This document shows positions 29,114-41,985 of a stretch of 64,000 nt of DNA, one piece after another; the stretch's first letter is position 1; each line of letters begins with the position of its first letter. A program made the position numbers and the translations under genes. The notes below the pieces were generated by a model. That model made no database searches and was not told where the DNA came from. It was given only the letters and a program-made list of their open reading frames with translations. Origin of the DNA: Prorocentrum cordatum (taxonomy: Eukaryota; Sar; Dinophyceae; Prorocentrales; Prorocentraceae); contig CAUYUJ010018046.1 in NCBI GenBank assembly GCA_963575745.1, forward strand, positions 89,501 through 153,500, read 5' to 3'.

Positions 29114-31674
29114 TGCCTTCTCTTACACATTCCGATTGTATCAAAGCTGCGATGCTGCTCTACCACTCGCTGCGCTTCAACCGCTTCTGGGGGGGCATGC
29201 ATGGCTGCGACGTTGCCAGATGCGTCTGCGCCAGGTCGGTTCTTCTCCGCCTGGCGGTGCGAACCCGCCCCCCCGGAGCCGCGGCGCCGCGCGCCCGCCT
29301 TCCCGCGCGCCGGCGGGGGGGGGGGGCGCGCCCTTGTCGGGGGGGGGGAAAGGCTGGGCCTCGCCCGAGGCCCGGCGTATGTCACGCGCTTTTAAATCGG
29401 GCGCGGGCCAAGCGAATCGCCCCCCCCCTTTCCCAGCTGCATTGCGCGTAGAGCAGCGGCGGCGTTGCGCGCGTCACCACAAGCGATATGACAAGGTCAC
29501 CCGTGCACTTTGGGCGACTGCGCGAGCCCCGCCCGGCTTCGATTTTTTGTCCTGCGCCGCCGAGGGTGAGCGATTGTCGTCACCTGCGGTCGGTGGCAGT
29601 GCCCCGGGGCCCCCGCACGGCCTCGGCCGGGCCTCTTTGGCGGTTCGGCGGAGCGCGCGCCCGACGGGCGCCCCGGGGCGAACCGCCAGGATTTCGGTTT
29701 CGCATTCCGACAGCGGCGTCGTTGCAGGGCCCTTGCGCGCGGACAAACGCAATGGAAACCACGCCCACCGACCCGTCGAGATATCAGTTTCTACCAACAA
29801 CAATGCGTTGCGACCGTCGAGAACGAAATTCTGCCGTCGGGGGGGTCGAATCCGGCGCGCGCGTCGCCGCGGGCCCAGTGCCCCGGGCCTAGACGCCCCC
29901 GCGGGGATGGGTGCGCAGCGTGTCCCAGATAGCTCCAGGGCCCCCAGAGAGCCCCGCGAGGGCCCCAGCGGGGGGCGGAGATCCTTCCAGAGAGCCCTAA
30001 TTGGGACCCGCCGCCCTTTCACAAGAGCCCCAAGAGGGCCTCCAGAAGCCTGGGGGGGGGGGGGCCGGACGAACGCGACGCGAGTGTTCGGGCGGATAAC
30101 GAAATTCACATTGCGTAGTTCAGGATGCCCAGGCGCGCGGCAGCCAGCTTCTCATCAGCGAGTCCAAGGCAATGTCAGCCTGCGTTGATGCCACATGGGT
30201 AGGAAGACACAGGAGGTGGACGGGCGGGGCATGGGAGAAAGGGCGAAAGAAGGGCGGGGGCAGGGCGGGGGGGGAACGGGGGGGGGGCAACATCAAGCAC
30301 GAGCAAGCGGAAGCAAGCAAGCGCAAGCGAGCAATTACACGCGAGCAAGAGCCAGCGATCAAGCACAAGCAAGCAAGGGCAAGCAAGAGCAAGCAAGCGC
30401 TATTGGGAAAGGGGGGGGGAGGCATTAGATTTTGGGGATGGGGGGGGGCTTAAAACCCAACTCGTTACTAACGATGAGCTGGGGCTCCTATAGGGCAAGC
30501 TTATTTGGAGCATTTCCTCGGCCAGCCCCACCTACCCCGTCGCTGCCCGGGCCGTCTCGGCAGCCGGCGAGAGCGCCGCCCGGCGGGCGACGGAGGGGCG
30601 CGCTCGGCCTCGACGGGCCCCGCGGCCGATAATATTTCGCTTGATTGGTTGGAATCCCCGATCGGCCGCAGGAGTGGGTCTCGAGGGCGCTCCCGCGGCG
30701 CGCGCAGCACTCGGCGCGACGCGGCCGCGACGCGGGCGCCCCGCCGACCAGCGCGAGCCCCCCTGGCGACGGCGCGGCGCCGGCAGATAGGCGGCGGCGG
30801 CAGAGCGCGGCTCAGGGCAGCCAACGAACGAGAGCACTGCCTGTGCTATCGCGTGGGGGCGAGGTTTCCGGCAGTCACGCATTCGACAGATCTGGGGCAG
30901 CTCTGATCAAGCATGGGGGCGCGCTCCAAGTGTGATAGTAAAGCTGGCGAAGTTTCGGATGCTCGACCTCAGTTGCATCGCCGTCCTGTCTGCCGTCATG
31001 GCGTTCGGCAAGCTCCTTTTGTTTGCGTATCAAGTGTTGAACAATCTACGGCGTTTAATGTTTGGGCCAGTGGTTCACGTCTCGACGTTTGTCGATTGCA
31101 GCTGTGCTACATAGATCGCGCGCCGGGCGCGGGGCTCCGGTGCCGGGGTGAACCGCGAGTTATTTGACGCGCCAAGATTCCCAGGGTGGGCCGACGGAGC
31201 GACGCGGCCCCCGAGTTCCATGGGAATCGGCACGCGCGCCCCTCGGGGCCCACCCCGTACCCCGGCGGGGGCGTCGGGGCGGGGGGGCCTGCCGAGCTGG
31301 CCCGCTCGTCTTTCTTCGGCAAGGAAAGGTTGCCAGTGGCGACCGGGCCCTTGGGGGCTGGGCGCGCCGTCGAGAACGAGCGACGGCTGGCCGCCCAGCG
31401 CCCCGCGCGGGCGGGCGCAGGCAGGCGCGGAGACACGGCGCGCGCGATTTTCATTGCAGGGAAGCAGCGCGCACCATTGCATCTACCATGCAGCGCGGAT
31501 GCACGCGCCTGCCCCCGTCGTAGCAATGAGATTATTGCCAACAGTGGCAGTTCTACCGCATAACCACCAGGGGAACTTTAAGCCTTCACGCATGAAAAGC
31601 AGCGTTGACTGCTGCGCAAGCCACCCGCGCCGCGCGGAACCGCTCGTCGCGCCGCTGCGTTCGAACTGCACTTG
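29114..31674. other. GC-rich stretch without a supported gene
   Basis: Open frames occur on both strands at once, with Arg/Pro/Gly/Ala composition and no recognisable motif. A G10 run lies at about 30053, and AAGCAAGC-type repeats lie at 30298-30405. I see no other structure. Confidence 0.6.
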
Positions 31675-34165
31675 AAGCACGCCTGAAATTCGCTTGGACT
31701 ACACTAGAACTAGAAGGCTTGCACCTGACAGCACTTGGGAGCACTTGAACTACGCTTGAAAGATGACTGAACTACACTTGAAGCACATTCTATCTACATT
31801 CCTACCACATGGAATACAACCGAGCCACGCTCCAACTACTGCGGAACTACACTTGAACTACACTTGCACAACACCTGAAGCACACTGGAACTACACTTGA
31901 ACTATACCTGGATTGGAGTTGAGCTACACATGAGCCAGATATAAATTACGACTGCACAACCATGGCCCCGCCCGAGCCACACCTAAATTACACCTGCACT
32001 TCACATGGGCTACATGCGAATTGCAGTGCATCTGCACTTGCACTGGAAGGGCCACACCCGAGCCATACTTTAACCACGCCTGAACAACAATTGAACTACA
32101 TTGAAACGACACTTGAGCTAGACTTGAACACACACTCGAACGATTCCAGAACGAGACTTGGATTATATTTGACATGCTATGGCGACACCGGGGCCGCACC
32201 TCTACTACAACGGGGCTACACGTGAAGCACACCTGAATTATATTTGAAATACACCTTAAATAAAGTTGAACTAGATTTGGCCGACATTTGAATTTCAGAG
32301 GATAAACTTGGACCGTTTTGGAAAGACACTTGGACTACAGGTGCAATACGCGTGAAGCACTCCGGCAGTACACTTGAACCACATTTGAACTACACTCGAA
32401 CCACATGGGGCGCAAGCGAGCCACACTTGAACTTGAACTGGGCCGCGCGTGAAGGACACTCGGAACTACACTTGACAGGACTGGAACTACGCTTGTTCAT
32501 GATTTGGATGACAAGGGCTACACAGGGGCCGAATGCGAACATGCACCTGGCCTACACTTGAGCTACACTTGGACTACGCTTATGATACATTTGAACCTCC
32601 CTTGAATTACAAGTGAAGGACGCTTGAACTGCACTTGATTTTCCACGGGATCAATCCACACTTGCGCCGCACCTGCACGCCACCTGAGCCACATTTAACT
32701 ACGCTGGAATTACAATTGAAGAGCTACAACTTAAAGTGCACTTGAACTGCCCTTGGGTTCCAGCTTAACTACACAATCTTCACCATATCACATTTTATCC
32801 AAACCTGAACTACACTTGGCCACGCTTGACCTACATTTGAACTGTTCTTGGCCTAGACTTGACTTGCACCCGATCTACAGTCGAACCGCACTTGACGCAC
32901 TCCCGAACTACTACAAGGAACTAAACCACACTTGAACTACTTGAACCATGCTCGTACTAAACTTGGGCTACACGCGACCTGCGCATGATTTGCACTTGAC
33001 CTACAATTCAACTATAAGCACTGCGCCCGTGCCGCACTTGGGCCACACATGAAATATACCTAAACCACACTGGAAAGTTATTTGGACGACTCTTGCACCA
33101 CACTTGAACTACATCCCGACCACGCTTGGACCACATTGGAATACACGGGCGTCGCCTGACGCACGTTTGGGTTACCTTTGAGCCAATATTCAGACATACT
33201 TGAACGTCACTTGAACTGCAGGTGGAATACACATGAGCTGCAATGGCTTGCTTCATTTGAACCACAATGGTGCGACACCTGCGGTGCATATTTAATTGCA
33301 CTTGAACTACAGTTACTAGCACTACACGAGGGCTACATTTGAACTACACTTGGAGTACATTTGAACTACACGGCCCACACCTAACCACACTTGCATTACA
33401 GCTGAATTGCACTTGAAGCACACATGAAGTACACTTGGGATGCACTTGGGCTGTACTTGAATCATACTTGGGCTACACTTGCGCTACACTGTCTAAACCT
33501 GAACCGCGCTGGAGGCACACTGGAGCTACGCGAGATCCACACTTGATTCACTTTTGAGGTGCACTTGACGTACCGTTGCTTGAGCTACTTTTTGGCCGCG
33601 CTTGAATTTCACTTGAAATACAAGTGGACTACAAGGGCTTCACCTGGACAACACTTGATCTACGCGGGAGACAAACTTGAACCACATTTGAATTTCCACG
33701 TGAATTACACTTGAACTACACTTGGCGCATGTGGTGTCTACGATTGCACTGAACCTCGCTTGGAGCACACGGGGTACACTCTGCACCACACTTAAGCTAC
33801 ATTTGAAACGCACTTGAACTACACTTCGCTTGTACTTGATCCAGACTTGGACCACACGTGAACTACAGTGGTTAGTTGGCGCTTCCCTTGAATTACACCT
33901 GAGCCACACTTAAGCCGCGCTTGAACTACACTTGGGTTGGATTTGAACTACGCTTGGAGTGGACCTGAACTACACTTAGACTTCACTCGGACGACAATGA
34001 CCAGACCTGAACGATGTTTGATTACTCCGAAGTCGCACCTGCAACTCACCTGAGCTATATTCGAATTACATGTGAATTACACTTGAACTGCACTAGAACT
34101 ACAAAGGCTACACCTGAACCGCACTTGAAAGACACCTGAGCCACACTTGATCCGCACTTGGGCAC
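31675..34165. repeat. 11-bp satellite block 1 (CTACACTTGAA)
   Basis: About 2.5 kb of a degenerate tandem of CTACACTTGAA, with variants at nearly every unit but the CACTTGAAC core recurring throughout. The block ends at GCTCGCGCGCCAGAACCCAG (34187-34206). Confidence 0.9.
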
Positions 34166-35504
34166 CCATGCACGGGACACTTGGGCTCGCGCGCCAGAAC
34201 CCAGGATTACGCAAGGCCGCCCCAGAGCAGTTTCAGGGCCCCCACCCCCCTCATGCTCAACCTGAGTGCGCTTCTCTCGAACAGCGCCTGTCCCGGGGCA
34301 GGCAGGTGCGATCGGAATGACACCCCTCTGGCGCGCGGCCGTGGCAACCGTCGAACGCGGGAGCGCCGCGGGCGGGGGGCGCCCCGGGCCGCGGGCGGAC
34401 CGTGCGCGCGCTGCGGTTTGCGCCGCGTTCCCATTCGACTCGCGACGCGCGGGGCGCGCCCGAGCCACGCCCGCGCGCGCAATCTAGCGCGGGTCGGAGA
34501 TTGGGCCGCGCATGGACCAGGAGGGCATTCGGTGCGCGAAACGGTTTTGCATGGGGAGGGCGGTCACGTTGGCGAGTGGTTCGCGAGCACTATTATTTCA
34601 TGCGGTCCGTGGCCCGTGTCTTTGCGCGTGGCCCCCGGGTTTGTCGCCCGCGTTTGTATAGCCGCAGGGCGCGCGGCAATCTGCAAGCCGCCACGGTCGG
34701 CGGCGCGCTTGCGCGCTGCCCGAGCAGGGCGAGCTGCCGCGCCGCCGCCAGCCTCGCGCGCGCGGAATTCCGCGCGGCCGCTGGCTCGCGCGGCGCAGGG
34801 GCTGGGCGACGCGCGGAAATCAGCGATGCCGCGCCGCCATCGCGCGCGCGATCGGGGGGGGGGCCAGCTCGAACGCGCGCGCATGCGTCGCTTGCGAACT
34901 CATCCTTTGTTGCACCTGAAAGACGCGCGGGCCAGACTGCGCTGCGCGCGGCCGTCGGCCGGGGCGGCGCGGCGCGTCTGCGCTGGGCTTGTCGGGCGAC
35001 GCGCGGCCCCATGCCGGCGGCCAGTCCGCCGCCCGCCCGCCTTCGGGCGCGCGTGCATTCCCGCTGGCGGAGCGGCGCCGCCGCGTCCGAAACGCGCGTC
35101 GGTTGCTCGAGCCACGCGCGGCCAACGCCCGCATTGCCCTGGCAATGCGCCTGAGCGACGCCCGCGCCGCGAGTGCTCGGCCATGCTGCGGCGCGCCAAG
35201 AGGGCGCAGCGCCTGGGCCGCGACTGAGACAGCGCGCCACTGAATCACTTTGGAATTTAAAAAAGGGGGGGGGTCGCAGAACCCCCCCTCCTTTCCCCCC
35301 CATCAAAGGAAGGTGGATCTTCGACCCTCCCCCCCACCTCTCTTCCTTGAAGGCGGGAAGGGGGGGGGGGGGGGGGGAATTTCCGGACCCCCCCCCCATC
35401 GGGGCTGGAAGGAGGGGGGGTCAAACCCCCGCCCCCCCATCTGCGCCGAACAAGGGGGCCAGGGAGGGAGCATCTCCCGCCAGGGGGGGTGGTCTGGCCT
35501 CGGG
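34166..35504. other. GC-rich spacer between satellites
   Basis: Very GC-rich with alternating GCGC tracts (34690-35190) and G/C homopolymer runs (35361-35379). Frames are open on both strands and none shows a family motif. No gene called. Confidence 0.55.
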
Positions 35505-36450
35505 ATAGTGAGTAGTGAGTAGTGAATAGTGAGTAGTGAGCAGATAGTAGCGAGTAGTGAAGAGTGAGGAGTGAGTAGTGAGTAGAGAGGAGTGAGTAGT
35601 GAGTAGTGCGCAGTGAGTAGTGAGTAGTGAGAACTGAGTCGTGGGTAGTGACTAGTGGGTAGTGAGTAGCGAGTAGGGAGTAGCGAGTAGTCAAAAGTGA
35701 GTAGCGAGTAGGGCAGTGTGAGAAGTGAGTAGTGAGGAGGGAGTAGTCAGTAGTGAGTAGTGAGTAGGGAGTAGTGCGTAACGAATAGGGAGTAGTGGGT
35801 CGTGAGTAGTGGGTATTGAAGAGTGAGTAGTGAGCAGGGAGTAGTGAGAAGTGAGTAGTGTAAAATGATAAGTGGGTAGTGGGTAGTGCGTAGGGAGTAG
35901 CGAATAGAAAGTAGTGAGCGTTGAGTCGTGAGTAGTGACTTGTGACTTGTGACTATCGACTAGTGAGTAGGGGTAGGGAGTAGTGAGTAGTGCGTAGTGG
36001 GGAGTGAATATTGCGTATCGGGTAGCGAGTTGGGAGTAGCGAGTAGTGAGTAGAGAGTAATGAGCAGTGAGTACTGCGTAAGGAGTAGGGATTAGCGAGA
36101 AGCGAGCAGCGAATAGTGTGGGCAGTAAGTAAGGAGTAGTGAACTGTGAGTACTCAGTGGTGGGTAGTGGAGATAGTGGTTAGTGGATAGTGAGTATTGA
36201 GAGTAGTGGGTAGCGAGTAGCGTTTAGTGAGTAGTGAGCATTGAGTAGTTGGTAGTGAACAGTGAGAAGTGAGCAGTGAGTTGGGAGTAGTGAGTAGTGA
36301 GTAGTGAGTAGTGAGTAGTGGGTAGTGGGTAGTGAGTAGTAAGTAGTGAGTAGTGAGTCGTGAGTAGCGAGCAGTGAGTAGTGAGAAGTGAGTAGTGAGT
36401 AGCGAGTAGTGAGTAGTGAGAAGTGACTAGTGAGTAGCGAGCACTGAGTA
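35505..36450. repeat. 7-bp satellite (GTAGTGA)
   Basis: Nearly 1 kb of GTAGTGA/GAGTAGT units with scattered substitutions. Minus-strand Tyr/Ser/Leu/Thr frames are artefacts. Confidence 0.95.
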
Positions 36451-36453
36451 CTG

Positions 36454-36479
36454 TTTGGGGCTAGGGTTAGGGTTTGGGG
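36454..36479. repeat. Telomere-like interstitial patch
   Basis: GGGGCTAGGGTTAGGGTTTG sits exactly at the end of the 7-bp satellite. It contains one TTAGGG and near-TTTAGGG units. Followed to 36750 by G/C homopolymer runs. Confidence 0.4.
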
Positions 36480-36789
36480 CGAGGGTTGCGGGTGATCGGA
36501 GCCAGGGGGCGCCGCGGCGAAAGGGGGGGAGGGGGGGGGATAATTTGGCTGCCGAAAGGGGGGGGGGGGGGGAGGGGCCCGGAATCCCCCCCCCTTCCGC
36601 ATGGGGGGGGGGGGGGGGGGAAGGCGGGTCTTCCCGACGACGGACTGGGAAAGGGAGGGGGGGGGGGTGACGTCGATTGACGGGGAAGGATGGAGGGGGG
36701 GTGTCCCCGACGACGGCTCGGGAAAGGGGGGCGGAGCCCCCCCCCCCCCCCCCTCCCCCCCTAATGGGGGGGTCCAGCGGCGCGCCCTC

Positions 36790-39700
36790 CGCGATTGAGC
36801 TGCGCTTGAAGTGCGCCAGAATTGCGCGCGCACTATACTTGGCCTGCACTTGACGCGCATTAGCGCCATTCCAGGAACACGCTTCAGCAGCGCCTGGACT
36901 TCGCATGAGACGCGCCAGGACTACATGAATCACATCAGCATCACAGCTGACCTAAGCCTGCACTGCGCCAGAACTTCAGTGCATCCTCACTTGAAGCGCG
37001 CTGGGCAACACTGGAACTACTTGTGCACTACACGGGGGCTGCACTTGCACCTCAGTTGAACTAGTCTTGTGCTACACTGGAACTTCAAGGGCTACGCAAG
37101 AACTGCACTTGAACTAGACCCCGACTATCCGTGAACCACACTTGAACTGCACTTGAACTACACTTCGGCGCCACTTGAACCACACTTGAGCTGCACCTTA
37201 ACTACGCCTGCGCTGCCATGACTACGCCTGAGCCGCGCTTGAACTACACTTGAAGTACACGTGAACCACACTTAAATTTCATTCGATACATATATATATA
37301 TATATACATATATATATACGGTTTGCCACTTAAGCTACACATGAGCTACACTCGAAGAGCTACGCTTACTACGCGTGCACCAACCTTGAACTTCACCTGA
37401 ACTACACTTGGGCCACCCCTTCAACTACACGCGATCAGCACTATACTTGAGACACACTTGAATTAAATGCAACCAGCACTTGAACTGTCAGAGCTGTACT
37501 TGTACCATCTTTGAACTACACCTGAACTACAAGTAAACCATACCTGAACTACGTTTCAGCTACAAGTGTACACGTGGATGGCACGTGAGCCGCACTTGAT
37601 TCATTTTTGAATAACAGTTGCACAACACGTCAACGACACGGGCTACATTGCGACCCCAGTCTGAGTAGGTTTGAACCACACTTGAATATCGTTTGGATTG
37701 CGCGTGAACTACAGTTGAACTGAACTTGACTTATCTTGTTTGACATATGAAGTGCATTTGAGTAGCACGGTCTACACCTGAACCGCACCCGCGCTACATC
37801 ATAACTACATTCGGACCACGCTTGAATTACAAGTAGACTACACTTGCACCACGCTTTAACCGCACATGGTTTACACATGGACCGCACTTGCACGTCAACG
37901 ACTACACTGGACCCCCGCTTGGATGTAACCTGCCCTTCGCTTGAAGCACGCTTGATCTAAACTTGACTACACCGAACTGTATTTGAACTACGTGCTAACT
38001 TTACTTGCGTTGCACATGAGTCACACTGATATCACAATGACCGCACCTGAACCACACCCGAAGCGCAACCCGAACTACACTTGATCCGCACCTGAGCCAC
38101 ACTTGAACTTCACCGGGGACATCCGAGCCGCATTTGAATTACATTTGGGCAACAAGGACTAGACCCGATCTGCATGTGACCCGCGCCCGAACCTAATTTG
38201 AATCGCGCTTTAGCTACGCGCGCATTACACCTTGACCACACTTGAACCACACTTGATTTCCACTTGGGCCATATTTGAAATATAAGGACTACGCCTACAG
38301 CGCATTGGAAATACACTTGAATTTGTTTCGAACTACACTTGAAACAGATTGAACGACACTTGAAATACATGATAGCGGAGAAATGCCCCAATCATAATTT
38401 TGTTGGGCCTGTTGGGCTAAATGGGCTATAGGGTTATTGGGCTGAAGTGCAATAGAGCTACTTGGCTATAAGGCCATGGGGTATAGGGGTATAGAGCTAT
38501 AGGGGCTACACTACTATAGATCTATTGAGCTATAGGGCTACAGGGCTATAGAGCTATAGAGCTGTAGGGCTGTAGGGCTATTGGGCCCTACGGCTATAAG
38601 GCTTTAGGGCACCCCCGGGCGCGCCCGGGCACCCGGGCACCCCCGGGGCACCCGGGCGGGCTCGCAGCGAAAACCGGCGCCAAACCGAACCTAACCATAT
38701 GAATCCGCTAGGACCCCTAACAGAGGCAAGCTCTGGTTGGGGAACTTCAACGACACTTGTACCAGGCTTGAAATATGCATGAGCTGCAAAGACTACCTGT
38801 ACCACACTTGCACTACACTTGAACTACACTTGAAAAGCGCTGGCGCTTCACCTGAACCACACTTGGAACTACGCTCGGACGCCACTTGAACTGCACTTGA
38901 AGTAGACTTGTGCTTCACGGGCTACATCTCGACCGCAGTTGAACTACACCCAAATTTGCACTCGAACTCCATTACGCTTGGAAAAAAACACGCCTTTGAA
39001 CTGCACGTGGTTTGCACTGGAACTGCACTGGTGGCGCCTGAGACACACATGAACCTCACTTGACTTACACCTAAGACACACATGAAGAACATTTGAACCG
39101 CACCCGAATTACAGTTGAAATTCACCCGAACCACACTTGAGCGACATTCGAACTGCACTTGAACTACAAAGGCTACGCCTGCACCAGACTTGAGCTACAC
39201 CTGATCCGCACTTGCGTTGCACTTGAACTACATTTGAGCTGCAGTCACATTACACTTGAACTACACTTGGATTACAATGGCTACGCCTGAACCGCGCTTG
39301 CACTACGCCCAGGTTGCACTCGAACCACACTTGAGCTACACTTGACACGCACGTTGGCTAAATTGGAACTACCCTTGCCTTCTACGTGCGCTACACTTGA
39401 ACTGCAAGTGAAACAGGCGAGCGCTTCCCTTGGACTACCCCTGAACAACGTTTGAACCACGTGTGAACAATAATTGAACTTTACATTTACACTACACTTG
39501 AACGACAAGGGTTGCGCCTGATACATATTTCCACACCTGGACTGCATCTGGAACGCACCTGAATCACACTTGAATTGCAACTCGATTATGTTTGAACAAT
39601 CTTGGAATTACACTTGAACGACAAGGGCTACACCTGGGATTCACCTGAACTACGCCTGGATTACAAGTGAACTGCAATTGTGCACGCAAGCGGGCGACGC
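36790..39700. repeat. 11-bp satellite block 2, with GGGCTATA insert
   Basis: Same degenerate CTACACTTGAA family as block 1, about 2.9 kb. It is interrupted at 38395-38640 by GGGCTATA repeats and GGGCACCC palindromes, and at 37290-37316 by (TA)n. It ends at AGCGCGCGAGCCGAAACCCA (39696-39723), a junction that resembles the end of block 1. 39725-40330 holds no supported gene. Confidence 0.9.
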
Positions 39701-40332
39701 TTGAGCGCGCGAGCCGAAACCCAGGATTGCGCCAGGACGTCCCGCGTTGCGACTGCGCGCCACGCGCGACGCTGCGGTGTCTCGCGCATCGCGCGCGCGA
39801 GACCGCGACGTTTCCTGTGCCGCCATGACGCGCAAGGCCCATTGCTTCGCCATCGCCCGCAATAGTGGTCGGCCCGGTAAAACAACGCGGAACTATTGTG
39901 CACTCGAAGTTACGATTTCCGTAGCAAGCTCACGCCCGCGATGTTTGCCATTACTTCGGCATTCGCGCGCTCGTTTACAAGCCGCCCCCCAGGCTGCCTT
40001 GCAGATTCTGGAGATACCGCCATCCCGAGCGCGCCCGCGCCGCGCCATTTTCGGGTGCGACCAGAAATTGCAAGAGTCTGATCGCTTGTATTATCCGCGC
40101 TTTCAGTTGCTCGCGACATGTAGGGCAGCGGCGATGGCGACCGTTGGAAACAAGGCGCACGCGCGACAAGGATCATACAATCGCGGATGCGAGACAGACG
40201 GCAGATGGCAATGGCGCCAAGGTCCGGTAGGGGGGGGGGGGGGGGCGGGGTAAGCGACTGCCCCGAGAGGCTGGCGACGGACCATAACGAAGGAGCGTCC
40301 CGATGTTTTCTGCGTCTTGAAGCCGTCTAGGG

Positions 40333-40485
40333 GGCCCCGTGGTCGTCGGTCGTCGGTGGTGGTGGTGGTGGTCGTCGTCGTCGTCGGTCGTCGTCGTCGT
40401 CGTCAAAGTCGTCAAAGTTGTCAAAGTCGTCAGAGTCGTCAAAGTCGTCGTCGTCGTTGTCGTGGTCGTCGTGGTCGTCGTCGCT

Positions 40486-40529
<44 letters not shown>

Positions 40530-41985
40530 GGTCGTCGTGGTCTTCGTGGTCGTCGTGGTCGTCGCGGTCGTCGTGGTCGTCGCGGTCGCGGTCGCGGTCG
40601 CGGTCGTCTCGGAATGAGGCGAGGGGGGCCCGGGGAAGGCGGGGGGCGCGCGAGGGGGCGTGCGCGGAAGCTCGGAGAGGGCGGGGGAAGCACGGGGCCA
40701 GGGGGGGGGGGGGGGCGCAGGGAAGGAGCGGGGAGAGGGCGCACGATCGGAATAAGGATAGGGGGGCCCGGGGGAGGCGGGTGGAGCACGAGGGGGAAGG
40801 CGCGGAAGCCCGGAGAGGGCGGGGGCGCGCAGGGAAGCACACGGAGGCAAGGGGAGGGGGGCGCAGGGGAGGAGCGGGGGGAGGGGGCGCACAATCGGAA
40901 TAAGGGGAGGGGGGGGGGGGGGGGGGGGTCGGGTAAGAGGGGGAAAACGGGGGACGTAGCCCAGGGCCCCGGGAAAGAATGGGGGCGGCACCGGGGCAAC
41001 GGGAGAGGCGCGCAGGGGAGGGGCGGGAGGAGGGCGCACGGTCGGAATAAAGTGGAGGGGTCCTCCGGGAAGATGGGGGGTCACGGGGGCGAGAGGGGGG
41101 GGCGCAGGGGAGGGACGGCGGGGAGGGGCGCACGGTCGGAATTAAAGCGAAAGGGGGTCCGCGGCTAGGAGGGCGAGGGGGGGGGCACGGACGGGAGGGG
41201 CGCGGGGGAGGAGGGCGCGCCGGTCGGAATAAGGGGAGTAGGGCTCGGGTGCGGCGGGGAGAGCACGGATGGGAAGGCGCGGGCGCCCGGGGGGCGCGGA
41301 GGGGGCGCGGGGGCAAGCGCAGGAGAGGAGCGGTTGAGAATGGCGCACGGCCGGAACAAGGGAAGGGGGGCCCGGGCGAGGCGGCGGGGGCGCACGGGGA
41401 GCAGGGCGGTGGGGCGCGGGGCGGGGCGCGGAGGCATCGGGAGAAGGGCGCGGGGGAGGGGCGGAGGGGGGGGGGCGCGCGGTCGGCAAGGGAGGGGGGC
41501 ATCCGGGCAGACGGGGGGGGGCACGGAGGCATGAGGACGGGGGTGCAGGGGAGGAGCGGGGGGAGGGCGCACGGTCGGAATAAGGGGAGGGGGGCCCGGG
41601 GAGAGCGGGGGGAGCACGGGGGACAGGGCGCGGGGGCGTGGGGAGGGTGGAGGGAGCTCAGGGGCAAGGAGAGGGGGGCGCAGGGGAGGAGCAGGCAGGG
41701 GGGGCGCACGGTCGGAATAAGAGAAGGGGGGCTCGGGGAACGCGGGAGAAGCACGGGGGAGAGGGCGCGGGGGCCCGGGGAGGGCGGGGGGGGCCACGGG
41801 GGCCGCGGCGGGAGAGGCGCGCAGGGGATGAGCGGGGGAGGGGGCGCATGGAAGGAATAGGGGAGGGGGTCCCGGGGAGGGCGGGGGGAGCACGGCGGAG
41901 GGCGCCTGTGGAGGCCCAGGGCGGGGGAGCACGAGTGCAAGGGGGGGGGGGGGGGGGGGCGCGGGGAGGGGGGGGGCCAGCGCGA
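40333..41985. repeat. GTC microsatellite then G-rich minisatellite
   Basis: (GTC)n fills 40365-40612. From 40613 a degenerate G-rich tandem follows, with recurring CGCACGGTCGGAATAAGGGG about every 150-180 bases. Long Pro/Arg frames here are artefacts. Confidence 0.9.
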
